A stretch of 5,079 nucleotides of DNA from Bacteroidales bacterium (GTDB lineage Bacteria > Bacteroidota > Bacteroidia > Bacteroidales > Muribaculaceae), in the NCBI GenBank assembly GCA_004552395.1, contig SFOK01000112.1:1-5079 (forward strand). Reading direction: 5' to 3'. Made by a program: the position numbers and the translations under genes. Under the pieces are notes generated by a model that saw only the letters and a program-made list of their open reading frames with translations, had not been told where the DNA came from and searched no databases. Positions 1-5,079 of the stretch are shown here, one piece after another (the stretch's first letter is position 1; each line of letters opens with the position of its first letter).

Positions 1-564
1 GACATCGTAGCGGGTCACGATGTCGGAAACTACATCGGCGATATACTGCCGGTTTTCCTCATAGGCCGGGTCGAAGAAGGTCTGTCCGTTGAATTTCACG
101 AACCTTTCCGGATACTGATTGGCTATATGCGAGTCGGGGAGGACCTCCTTGGCCGAGGAGGTGACGCGATAAGGGTTGAGCCATGCGTGGAGTTCCATGC
201 CGCGTTTGTGAGCCTCGTCTATGACATAAGCCAGCGGGTCCCAAGCCGGAGCAGGCGCTTTGCCGCGCTTGCCGGTGAGCCAAGCCGACCAAGGCTCGAT
301 GTCGGAGACATACATTGCGTCGGCAGTGGGGCGCACCTGAAAGATCACGGCGTTGCAGCCGGCTTCCTGAAGCTTGTCGAGCTGTTGTTCGATATAGAGT
401 TTGGCCTGATCGGTGGTCTTGTTTTGCCACTGGCTCTGGCCGATCACATGGAGCCATGCACCGCGGAATTCGCGTTTCGGTTCGCGGGCTGAGCCGACAG
501 AGCAGCATATAGAGAGCAGCATGACGCTGAGCATCAGTCTGCAGAGGCGGAAGGTTCTTGCCAT
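1..564 (-). CDS. GHL10-type (family 10-like) glycosyl hydrolase, N-terminal part, cut by the window edge
   Basis: The first 188 codons are open from the ATG at 564 to base 1, with no stop, so the C-terminal part lies outside the window. Residues 1-26 form a signal peptide: basic start (MARTFRLCR), hydrophobic core, and a likely cleavage after VGSA. Cysteines 20-21 sit in LSICC, a poor lipobox, so a lipoprotein is possible but less likely. The mature part matches the GHL10 family (Pfam PF02638, formerly DUF187): FRGAWLHV at 33-40, NAVIFQVRPTADAMY at 71-85, EPWSAWLTG at 90-98, MELHAWLNPYRV at 123-134, and NRQYIADVVSDIVTRYDV at 171-188, just before the usual DGIHFDDY-type acidic motif. Family members act on glycans in the envelope; E. 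coli DigH (YddW) cleaves denuded peptidoglycan strands. The substrate here cannot be told. The start is preceded by AT-rich sequence with no ribosome-binding motif. The gene lies 177 bases after the zinc-ribbon gene and probably has its own promoter. Confidence 0.88.
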   Translation of the reverse strand, partial: MARTFRLCRLMLSVMLLSICCSVGSAREPKREFRGAWLHVIGQSQWQNKTTDQAKLYIEQQLDKLQEAGCNAVIFQVRPTADAMYVSDIEPWSAWLTGKRGKAPAPAWDPLAYVIDEAHKRGMELHAWLNPYRVTSSAKEVLPDSHIANQYPERFVKFNGQTFFDPAYEENRQYIADVVSDIVTRYDV

Positions 565-616
565 ATCGTTATAGTGGTATAGATATTCAGAAAAATGGTG
601 TTTGCAATCTGAATGT

Positions 617-670
617 CGGGTGCATATTTCAAAATGCTTATGCACTACCCGAAAGAGGAAGTGTGCATAT
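617..670. repeat. Three GTGCATA sites, two forming an inverted repeat, upstream of the hydrolase gene
   Basis: GTGCATA occurs at 620-626, inverted (TATGCAC) at 639-645, and again in direct orientation at 663-669. The first two form perfect 7-base arms around a 12-base spacer; CGG (617-619) and CCG (649-651) can extend the stem across a small bulge. The cluster lies about 55-105 bases before the hydrolase ATG at 564, a fitting position for an operator. I see no strong promoter here; the best is ATTG-N19-TATCTATA (609-579, minus strand), a weak match. Confidence 0.4.
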
Positions 671-678
671 ATACGTCA

Positions 679-713
679 ACGCGCGGACTCAGCGTACAGC
701 GGTGCCCGCGCGT
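679..713. repeat. GC-rich inverted repeat after the zinc-ribbon gene
   Basis: ACGCGCGG (679-686) and CCGCGCGT (706-713) are perfect 8-base inverted arms around a 19-base loop, 28 bases beyond the zinc-ribbon stop codon. It sits where a terminator would end the operon, but in the minus-strand RNA the stem is followed by UGACGUAUAUAU rather than a U run. It may be a weak or factor-assisted terminator, or an RNA 3'-end stabiliser. Confidence 0.35.
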
Positions 714-741
714 GTTAAAAGGTCAGATGACAGTCAGCTGG

Positions 742-1605
742 TTATTCGGCCTCCTTGTCGGCGGCAGGCTCAGCCTCAGCTTCGGGAGCGGGAGCGGCTT
801 TGGCGCGTGTGGAGCGGCGTTTGGGAGCGGGTTCGGCTGCATTGGGCTCCTCGATGCCGGCGAGCGGGCCATCGATCATGATGCGGCCGCAATATTCGCA
901 CACAATCACCTTGCGGTGCATCTTGATTTCGAGCTGACGCTGAGGCGGCACGCGGTTGAAGCAACCGCCGCAGGCGTTGCGCTGCACTGTGACGATTCCA
1001 AGGCCGTTGTGCGAGTTGGCGCGGATACGTTTGAAAGCCTGGAGAGTGCGCTGGTCGATGAGCGGTTCGAGCTCGAGCACTTTCTGGCGTAGGTTCTCCT
1101 CCTCGGCCTTAGTCTCGGAGACGATAGCGGAGAGTTCGGAGCGTTTCTCTTCGAGGATATGCTCATTGTCGGCAAGGTCTTCGCGGGCCTTTTCAATTTC
1201 GGCGCCTTTCTCCTCGAGGTTACGAGTGAAGTCGCGGATATTCTTCTCGGCGAGTTCGATTTCGAGGCCTTCGAATTCGATCTCCTTGTTGAGGAAGTCG
1301 TATTCGCGGTTGTTGCGCACGTTGTCCTGCTGCTGTTTGTAGCGCTCGATTTTGCCTTTGCGGTCCTGAATCTCTCCTGTCTTCTGGAGGATGAGGCGTT
1401 TAAGCTCGGCAGACTCGGCGTTGTATTTCTGAATACGGGTGTTGTAGCGCTCGATTTCGTCCTCGAGGTCTTTCACTTCGTGGGGTAATTCGCCGCGAAG
1501 AGTGCGGATGCGGTCGATTTCGGAAAGGAGTTTCTGAAGCTCATAGAGAGTTTTCAGGCGCTCTTCCACGCTGCGGTCCTTCTCGTTGTTTTTTTCTGTT
1601 GACAT
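742..1605 (-). CDS. Coiled-coil protein with C-terminal C4 zinc ribbon (COG1579 family) and low-complexity tail
   Basis: This 287-residue cytoplasmic protein has three parts. Residues about 8-180 are a long charged helical hairpin, with many Glu/Lys/Arg heptads, as expected for an antiparallel coiled coil. Residues 205-245 hold a zinc ribbon, with Cys212-X2-Cys215 (ACGGCFNRVPPQ) and Cys236-X2-Cys239 (VIVCEYCGRIM), the pattern of Pfam PF02591. Residues 246-287 are a disordered Ala/Pro/Glu-rich tail with a basic patch, KRRSTRAKA. Characterised relatives are Helicobacter HP0958 (FlgZ), which binds RpoN and flaA mRNA, and Chlamydia CT398. Their roles should not be carried over directly, so a nucleic-acid or RNA-polymerase-related role is only an inference. 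The gene follows nif3 by 94 bases. The ATG at 1605 is preceded by AT-rich sequence without a Shine-Dalgarno motif. The tail is an add-on to the core family length. Confidence 0.92.
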   Translation of the reverse strand: MSTEKNNEKDRSVEERLKTLYELQKLLSEIDRIRTLRGELPHEVKDLEDEIERYNTRIQKYNAESAELKRLILQKTGEIQDRKGKIERYKQQQDNVRNNREYDFLNKEIEFEGLEIELAEKNIRDFTRNLEEKGAEIEKAREDLADNEHILEEKRSELSAIVSETKAEEENLRQKVLELEPLIDQRTLQAFKRIRANSHNGLGIVTVQRNACGGCFNRVPPQRQLEIKMHRKVIVCEYCGRIMIDGPLAGIEEPNAAEPAPKRRSTRAKAAPAPEAEAEPAADKEAE

Positions 1606-1699
1606 ATATTGTGCTTGAATATACTGTTCTCTAAATACTTGGCATGCAGCTTCATAGCTTTAAGCGCGGTAGTGCGCCGGAGCGGATCTGTAAGCGCAG

Positions 1700-2485
1700 C
1701 TACATGATTTTTATGGGATTTTTCTCAGTTTCGGAGAAATATGTCACAAAGTTAGGAAATTTTTCCCGGATAATCCTGGAAAATATCCGTTTAGTGCAGA
1801 GTTCGCTTTCGAAATGGCCTATGTCGGCGATCACGATGCGTGAAGCGTAGGTGGTGAAATCGTGGTATTTCACGTCGCCGGTGAGTATGGCGTCGGCGCC
1901 CTGACGGATAGCCTGCGGTATGAGCGAGGCTCCCGATCCGCCGCAAATGGCCACGCGTTTCACCACGAGGCAGCTTGCGGGGCCGCCGTAGCGGAGCGCC
2001 TGCACACCGAACTTATCCTTGACCATGCGCAGGAATTCCAGCACCGGTTTGCCTTCTATGTCGCCGATCACGCCGAGGCCTGCTTCGGGATTCTCCGGCT
2101 TGGGCTCGAGCACCTTAGGGTGCTTCATGCCGATGATGCGGGCGATCTCGTAGCTGACGCCCTGCCAGGCGCAGTCCAGATTGGTATGGGCGGCAAAGAT
2201 GGCCATGCCGCTGCGTATTGCGTCGGCCACAATGCGCTGAGTGGCGTCGGCGCCGGTGACCGCCTTCAGCCCGCCGAAGATGAGCGGGTGATGCGATATG
2301 ATCATGTTGCACGACCGTTCGCGAGCCTCGGCCATGATATCTTCAGTGACATCGAGGCAGAGGAGCGCCGCAGTGGCTTCCATCTCAGGGTCGCCCACCT
2401 GCAGTCCGGCATTGTCGTAGCTTTCCTGCAGAGAGAGCGGCGCGAATTCTTCGATAGCCGATGCTATATCTTTTACTTTTGGCAT
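1700..2485 (-). CDS. Nif3/YbgI-family dinuclear metal-centre hexameric protein, short form
   Basis: The 261-residue product is a full-length Nif3-family protein (Pfam PF01784). The metal-ligand motifs are all visible: SHHPLIFGG with His65-His66, HTNLD with Asp104, and GHFESE with His224 and Glu228, equivalent to the ligands seen in E. coli YbgI. Other family signatures are SYDNAGLQVGD at 22-32, AICGGSGASLI at 179-189 and DAILTGDVKYHDF at 198-210. Family members form toroidal hexamers with two metal ions per subunit; the label 'GTP cyclohydrolase 1 type 2' is used in databases, but the physiological reaction remains uncertain. The length is close to YbgI (about 247 residues) and far below the roughly 370-residue forms that carry an extra PII-like insert between the halves, and no insert is present here. 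The gene starts 39 bases after aspS ends and precedes the zinc-ribbon gene, which suggests co-transcription. Confidence 0.94.
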   Translation of the reverse strand: MPKVKDIASAIEEFAPLSLQESYDNAGLQVGDPEMEATAALLCLDVTEDIMAEARERSCNMIISHHPLIFGGLKAVTGADATQRIVADAIRSGMAIFAAHTNLDCAWQGVSYEIARIIGMKHPKVLEPKPENPEAGLGVIGDIEGKPVLEFLRMVKDKFGVQALRYGGPASCLVVKRVAICGGSGASLIPQAIRQGADAILTGDVKYHDFTTYASRIVIADIGHFESELCTKRIFSRIIREKFPNFVTYFSETEKNPIKIM

Positions 2486-2524
2486 TCTCTTGGAGAGTCG
2501 GTAGGGGGGTTACAATGATCAGCC

Positions 2525-4288
2525 TCAGGCCTTGGGGGCTTTCAGGTCGAGTTTGAGCTGAAGTTCCTCGAGCTGGCTGTCGTCGATAGGCGAGGGGGAT
2601 TCGTTCATCACATCGCGGCCCGAATTGTTCTTCGGGAAAGCGATCACGTCGCGTATTGTGTCGAGCTCAGCGAGAATGGAGACGAAGCGGTCGAAGCCCA
2701 GGGCGAGACCTCCGTGAGGGGGTGCGCCGTACTGGAAAGCGTCCATGAGGAAGCCGAACTGCTCGTGAGCTCTCTCCTTGGTGAAGCCGAGGAGCTCGAA
2801 CATGGTGTCCTGAAGCTCAGAGTCGTGGATACGGATAGAACCGCCGCCGAGCTCGGTGCCGTTGACTACAATATCGTAGGCGTTGGCGCGGACGTCGCCG
2901 GTGTTGGAATGGAGCAGAGGTATATCTTCGGGCTTGGGCGAGGTGAACGGATGGTGCATGGCGTAGAAACGCTGTGTCTCATCGTCCCATTCGAAGAGCG
3001 GGAAGTCGATCACCCAGAGCGGAGCGAACACGTTCTTGGGACGCAGGCCGAGACGGTTGCCCATCTCCAGACGCAGTTCGCAGAGCTGCTTGCGTGTAGG
3101 GATGGCCTTGCCGCTCATGATCAGGAGCAGGTCGCCGGGTTTGGCGCCCATCTTCTCGCCCCAAGCCTTCAGCTCGTCGTCGCTGAAGAATTTGCCCACG
3201 GAGCTCTTGACCGAGCCGTCGGCGTTGAGCTTCACATACACCAGGCCCTTGGCGCCCACCTGCGGACGTTTCACAAACTCAGTGAGTTCGTCGAGCTGCT
3301 TGCGGGTATAGCCCGCCGCGCCCGGCACACAGATACCGACCGTGAGCTCGGCATCGTCCATGACAGAGAAGCCTTTGCCCTTCACCAGGTCGGTGAGTTC
3401 CACGAACTTCATGCCGAAGCGGATGTCGGGCTTGTCGGAGCCGTACTGCTGCATAGCGTCGGCCCAGGTCATGCGCGGGAAAGGCTCAGTGAAGTCTATG
3501 TTCTTCACATACTTGAAGATATGCTTCACCAGACCCTCGAACATCTCGATCACATCTTCCTGCTCCACGAAGCTCATCTCGCAGTCGACCTGAGTGAACT
3601 CGGGCTGACGGTCAGCGCGGAGATCCTCGTCGCGGAAGCACTTGGCGAGCTGGAAATAACGGTCGAAGCCGCTCACCATGAGGAGCTGCTTGAACAGCTG
3701 AGGCGACTGCGGCAGGGCGTAGAACTCGCCCGGGTTCATGCGCGAGGGGACCACGAAGTCGCGGGCGCCCTCCGGAGTGGACTTCACCAGCACGGGAGTC
3801 TCGATCTCCAGGAATCCTTTCGAGTCGAGGTAGCGGCGGATCTCGAAAGCCATCTTATGGCGGAGCTCCAGGTTGGAGCGCACATTCTGACGGCGCAGGT
3901 CGAGATAGCGGTATTTCATGCGCAGATCATCGCCGCCGTCGGTGTTCTCCTCGATAGTGAAGGGGGGCACCAGACTCTTGTTGAGCACACGGAGCTCATC
4001 GGCAATAATCTCGATATCGCCAGTGGGCATCTTGGCGTTCTTGCTCGAGCGCTCGGCCACGGTGCCGGTGATTTGGACCACATATTCGCGGCCCAGTTTG
4101 TTGGCCTTGTCGCAAAGGGCAGGATTCACTTCATTGTTGAACACCACCTGAGTGATGCCATAGCGGTCCCTCAGGTCCACGAATGTCATGCCGCCCATCT
4201 TGCGGGCACGCTGCACCCATCCTGCCAAGGTCACCTTCTTGCCGGCGTCGCTCTGTCGGAGCTCGCCGCATGTATTGCTTCTGTACAT
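2525..4288 (-). CDS. aspS: Aspartyl-tRNA synthetase, bacterial type
   Basis: The 587-residue enzyme attaches aspartate to tRNA-Asp in the cytoplasm, using ATP. It is complete and of normal bacterial length. An N-terminal OB-fold anticodon-binding domain covers residues about 1-105 (LAGWVQRARKMGGMTFVDLRDR; Phe36 and Gln47 align with anticodon-contacting residues of E. coli AspRS by inspection). The class II catalytic core follows: motif 1 near 143-167 (GFLEIETPVL), the flipping/aspartate region STPEGARDFVVPSR, motif 2 at 213-236 (FRDEDLRADRQPEFTQVD) and motif 3 at 527-536 (GLALGFDRFV, Arg534). The bacterial GAD insert lies at roughly 288-425. The C-terminus has the FPKNNSGRDVMNESPSP segment typical of Bacteroidota. 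The ATG at 4288 gives the expected N-terminus (MYRSNTCGELR). It lies 69 bases after the upstream small gene. No T-box or other tRNA-sensing leader is visible. Confidence 0.98.
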   Translation of the reverse strand: MYRSNTCGELRQSDAGKKVTLAGWVQRARKMGGMTFVDLRDRYGITQVVFNNEVNPALCDKANKLGREYVVQITGTVAERSSKNAKMPTGDIEIIADELRVLNKSLVPPFTIEENTDGGDDLRMKYRYLDLRRQNVRSNLELRHKMAFEIRRYLDSKGFLEIETPVLVKSTPEGARDFVVPSRMNPGEFYALPQSPQLFKQLLMVSGFDRYFQLAKCFRDEDLRADRQPEFTQVDCEMSFVEQEDVIEMFEGLVKHIFKYVKNIDFTEPFPRMTWADAMQQYGSDKPDIRFGMKFVELTDLVKGKGFSVMDDAELTVGICVPGAAGYTRKQLDELTEFVKRPQVGAKGLVYVKLNADGSVKSSVGKFFSDDELKAWGEKMGAKPGDLLLIMSGKAIPTRKQLCELRLEMGNRLGLRPKNVFAPLWVIDFPLFEWDDETQRFYAMHHPFTSPKPEDIPLLHSNTGDVRANAYDIVVNGTELGGGSIRIHDSELQDTMFELLGFTKERAHEQFGFLMDAFQYGAPPHGGLALGFDRFVSILAELDTIRDVIAFPKNNSGRDVMNESPSPIDDSQLEELQLKLDLKAPKA

Positions 4289-4304
4289 CGTATCTTTATA
4301 TTGT

Positions 4305-4323
4305 CCGGAGGGCTGTCCGCCGG
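4305..4323 (-). promoter_or_regulatory. Short GC-rich hairpin just upstream of the aspS start
   Basis: CCGGAGG (4305-4311) and CCGCCGG (4317-4323) pair with one A/G mismatch around the loop GCTGT. In the minus-strand message the hairpin ends 16 bases before the aspS ATG, inside the 69-base gap after the small gene. No U run follows it (next bases ACAATATAAAG), so it is not a terminator. It might stabilise a processed aspS message or affect translation. It could also be chance in GC-rich DNA. Confidence 0.3.
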
Positions 4324-4357
4324 TGAAGCGTCAGGCATCCGGTCGTTTGTTAGTGTG

Positions 4358-4783
4358 TCAGTTATCTTCCTCCTCTTCGAAGCCGTCGAAAAGCCCCGGC
4401 TCGGTGCCGCGCAGGCGCTGCAGCTCGCGGTTGATCTCCTCGCGGCGGGTCTCCAGGTCGCGGATACGGCGCTGCCGCTGCTCCTCCTCGTAGTCGCCCA
4501 GAGCCAGGCGCAGAGCGTCGATCTCCGCATAGAGAGTTCGGCTCTCGCGCTCGTCGAGGCTGCTGAGGCGCTGCAGCTCGCTCTTGGCCTGCTTGATGAG
4601 CGCGGCAATGTCGGCGGCGCAAACCTCGCGCGAGCCGGAGCTCTTGCGCTGCTTGCTGCGCCACTGCATGATGGAGGCGTACTGCTTGCCGAGCTCCTTC
4701 TCTCTGAAGCGGGCTTTCGCTTCTTCCGACTTCCCTTTCAGAAATTCGTCGGCATATTTCGCCACAGTTTCGGCTTTTCCCAT
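4358..4783 (-). CDS. Small charged helical/coiled-coil protein of unknown function upstream of aspS
   Basis: I do not recognise the family of this 141-residue protein. No signal peptide or membrane segment is visible, so it should be cytoplasmic. Residues 1-47 form a basic, probably helical segment (KYADEFLKGKSEEAKARFREKE, then LGKQYASIMQWRSKQRK) that looks like a defined domain rather than random sequence. Residues 48-55 are a short Ser-rich linker. Residues about 57-125 are strongly helical and charged, with heptad-like spacing of leucines (KSELQRLSSL, AEIDALRLAL, RDLETRREEINRELQRLR), suggesting a coiled coil. The end is acidic (FEEEEDN). It is probably a real gene because it fills the space between a promoter match and aspS on the same strand, its start follows an AT-rich leader, and the protein has coherent domain character. 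RNA or ribosome association would fit the basic N-terminus, but that is speculation. Confidence 0.8.
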   Translation of the reverse strand: MGKAETVAKYADEFLKGKSEEAKARFREKELGKQYASIMQWRSKQRKSSGSREVCAADIAALIKQAKSELQRLSSLDERESRTLYAEIDALRLALGDYEEEQRQRRIRDLETRREEINRELQRLRGTEPGLFDGFEEEEDN

Positions 4784-4786
4784 AAT

Positions 4787-4817
4787 AGCTTGAAAAATTG
4801 TGAAGCTCTCAGAGCTT
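4787..4817 (-). promoter_or_regulatory. Overlapping inverted repeats in the leader of the small gene
   Basis: The block AAGCTCT-C-AGAGCTT (4803-4817) is a perfect odd palindrome of 7-base arms. In the minus-strand RNA it can fold as AAGCUC-UGA-GAGCUU. A third copy of the arm, AAGCU (RNA, 4791-4787), lies 3 bases before the start codon and can pair instead with AGCUU (4807-4803), with a five-U run in the loop. The two hairpins share an arm and exclude each other. TTGTTAAACAA (4816-4826) is another short palindrome touching the block. This could be an operator or an attenuator-like leader. The U run is 5 bases from the first hairpin, too far for a standard terminator. Confidence 0.35.
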
Positions 4818-4850
4818 GTTAAACAAACTCTCTCTTAGCGTTTCAAACGG

Positions 4851-4882
4851 CAAAATTAACAATTTTCCTCTTAAAATGCAAT
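4851..4882 (-). promoter_or_regulatory. Bacteroidota-type promoter for the small gene and aspS operon
   Basis: Read on the minus strand, TAATTTTG (4858-4851) matches the Bacteroidota -7 consensus TAnnTTTG exactly. ATTG (4882-4879) lies 20 bases upstream and matches three of four bases of the -33 box TTTG. Transcription would start near 4845, giving a leader of about 60 bases before the ATG at 4783. A run of eight T (minus strand, 4917-4910) lies further upstream and could act as an AT-rich upstream element. This is the best promoter match I found in the window. Confidence 0.6.
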
Positions 4883-5021
4883 ACTGCAATCCGACTACCT
4901 GTTATGTCCAAAAAAAATTCAGGGTGCGGTAAACCAATTTTGTTCCGGAGGTGTTATAATAGCGAAAGAATGAAATATCGTTTCATGATGTTAGGTTAGT
5001 TCGAATTTAAATACATGAGAA

Positions 5022-5066
5022 ACACGTAAAAGCCGCAGATTGTGATAATCCGCGGCTTTTGCGTGT
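5022..5066. terminator. Long hairpin, probable bidirectional intrinsic terminator
   Basis: A near-perfect stem of about 20 base pairs: ACACG (5022-5026) with CGTGT (5062-5066), a T/G position, AAAAGCCGC (5028-5036) with GCGGCTTTT (5052-5060), an A/C mismatch, and GATT (5038-5041) with AATC (5047-5050), closing on the loop GTGAT. The A run and T run flank the GC core on either strand, so the core hairpin is followed by U4 in both directions. It most likely ends a gene lying beyond the right edge and insulates the promoter at 4851-4882 from read-through. Confidence 0.7.
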
Positions 5067-5079
5067 CTTGTGGTCCAAG

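Larger units (their letters stand above)
4784..5079. other. Intergenic region upstream of the operon
   Basis: This AT-rich stretch of 296 bases holds the leader repeats, the promoter match and the terminator hairpin listed separately. It also has an A8 run (4910-4917) and an inverted repeat ATGAAA-TATCG-TTTCAT (4970-4986). I see no protein-coding gene or tRNA. The only plus-strand start-to-stop frame near the inverted repeat is nine codons (4970-4999), which I do not call. Confidence 0.6.

Noticed and set aside
59..508. A 149-codon minus-strand open frame inside the left-edge gene
   Set aside because: It is in a different frame from the 188-codon GHL10 reading, which has a signal peptide and family motifs; this frame is Arg/Pro/Ser-rich and has none.
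613..1092. A 159-codon plus-strand open frame over the zinc-ribbon 3' end
   Set aside because: It overlaps the supported zinc-ribbon gene on the other strand, and its C-terminal part is the reverse of that coding sequence with no family likeness.
1606..1699. Possible separate promoter or terminator between nif3 and the zinc-ribbon gene
   Set aside because: Only short words recur (TAAGCGC twice, a 4-base GCGC stem). There is no TAnnTTTG match and no stem followed by a U run.
1862..2518. A 218-codon plus-strand open frame opposite nif3
   Set aside because: Its product has a biased, motif-free composition and fully overlaps the strongly supported Nif3 gene.
2714..4822. A 702-codon plus-strand open frame opposite aspS and the small gene
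   Set aside because: It is an antisense shadow: the minus strand encodes an unmistakable aspartyl-tRNA synthetase, and the plus-strand translation (His/Glu/Leu/Ala/Val-rich) has no recognisable motif. High GC at third codon positions leaves the opposite strand open.
4955..4960. TATAAT on the plus strand as a sigma70-type -10 box
   Set aside because: No -35 match lies at proper spacing, it is not the Bacteroidota promoter pattern, and no plus-strand gene follows before the terminator.
4970..4999. Nine-codon plus-strand frame (MKYRFMMLG) after a GGAGG-like motif
   Set aside because: The GGAGG lies too far from the ATG, this phylum rarely uses such sites, and no downstream plus-strand gene is visible.

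Overview
The window looks like a chromosomal segment from a gut-type Bacteroidota, most likely order Bacteroidales and possibly a Muribaculaceae-like lineage. The reasons are a Bacteroidota-style aspartyl-tRNA synthetase, a Nif3 plus C4 zinc-ribbon gene pair, no Shine-Dalgarno motif before any start, and one good match to the Bacteroidota promoter pattern (TAnnTTTG with a TTG-type -33 box). The family-level placement is inference; only the phylum is well supported.

All five genes lie on the minus strand, so transcription reads from high to low coordinates. From the right edge the order is: a long hairpin terminator (5022-5066); a promoter (4851-4882) and a leader with overlapping inverted repeats (4787-4817); a small unrecognised charged coiled-coil protein (4358-4783); aspS (2525-4288); a short Nif3-family metal protein (1700-2485); a coiled-coil/C4 zinc-ribbon protein with a low-complexity tail (742-1605); a 177-base gap with a GC-rich inverted repeat and three copies of GTGCATA; and the first 188 codons of an exported GHL10-type glycosyl hydrolase that runs off the left edge.

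Gaps of 69, 39 and 94 bases make the small protein, aspS, nif3 and the zinc-ribbon gene a plausible single operon from the 4851-4882 promoter. The only clearly known job is charging tRNA-Asp. The other three are cytoplasmic proteins of unknown or poorly defined role; the zinc-ribbon and Nif3 families are often neighbours. The hydrolase gene is separated by a larger gap with its own candidate regulatory repeats and is probably a separate unit.

I found no mobile element, CRISPR array, tRNA, rRNA or convincing new system. The least explained items are the small coiled-coil gene ahead of aspS, its attenuator-like leader, and the GTGCATA cluster before the hydrolase.
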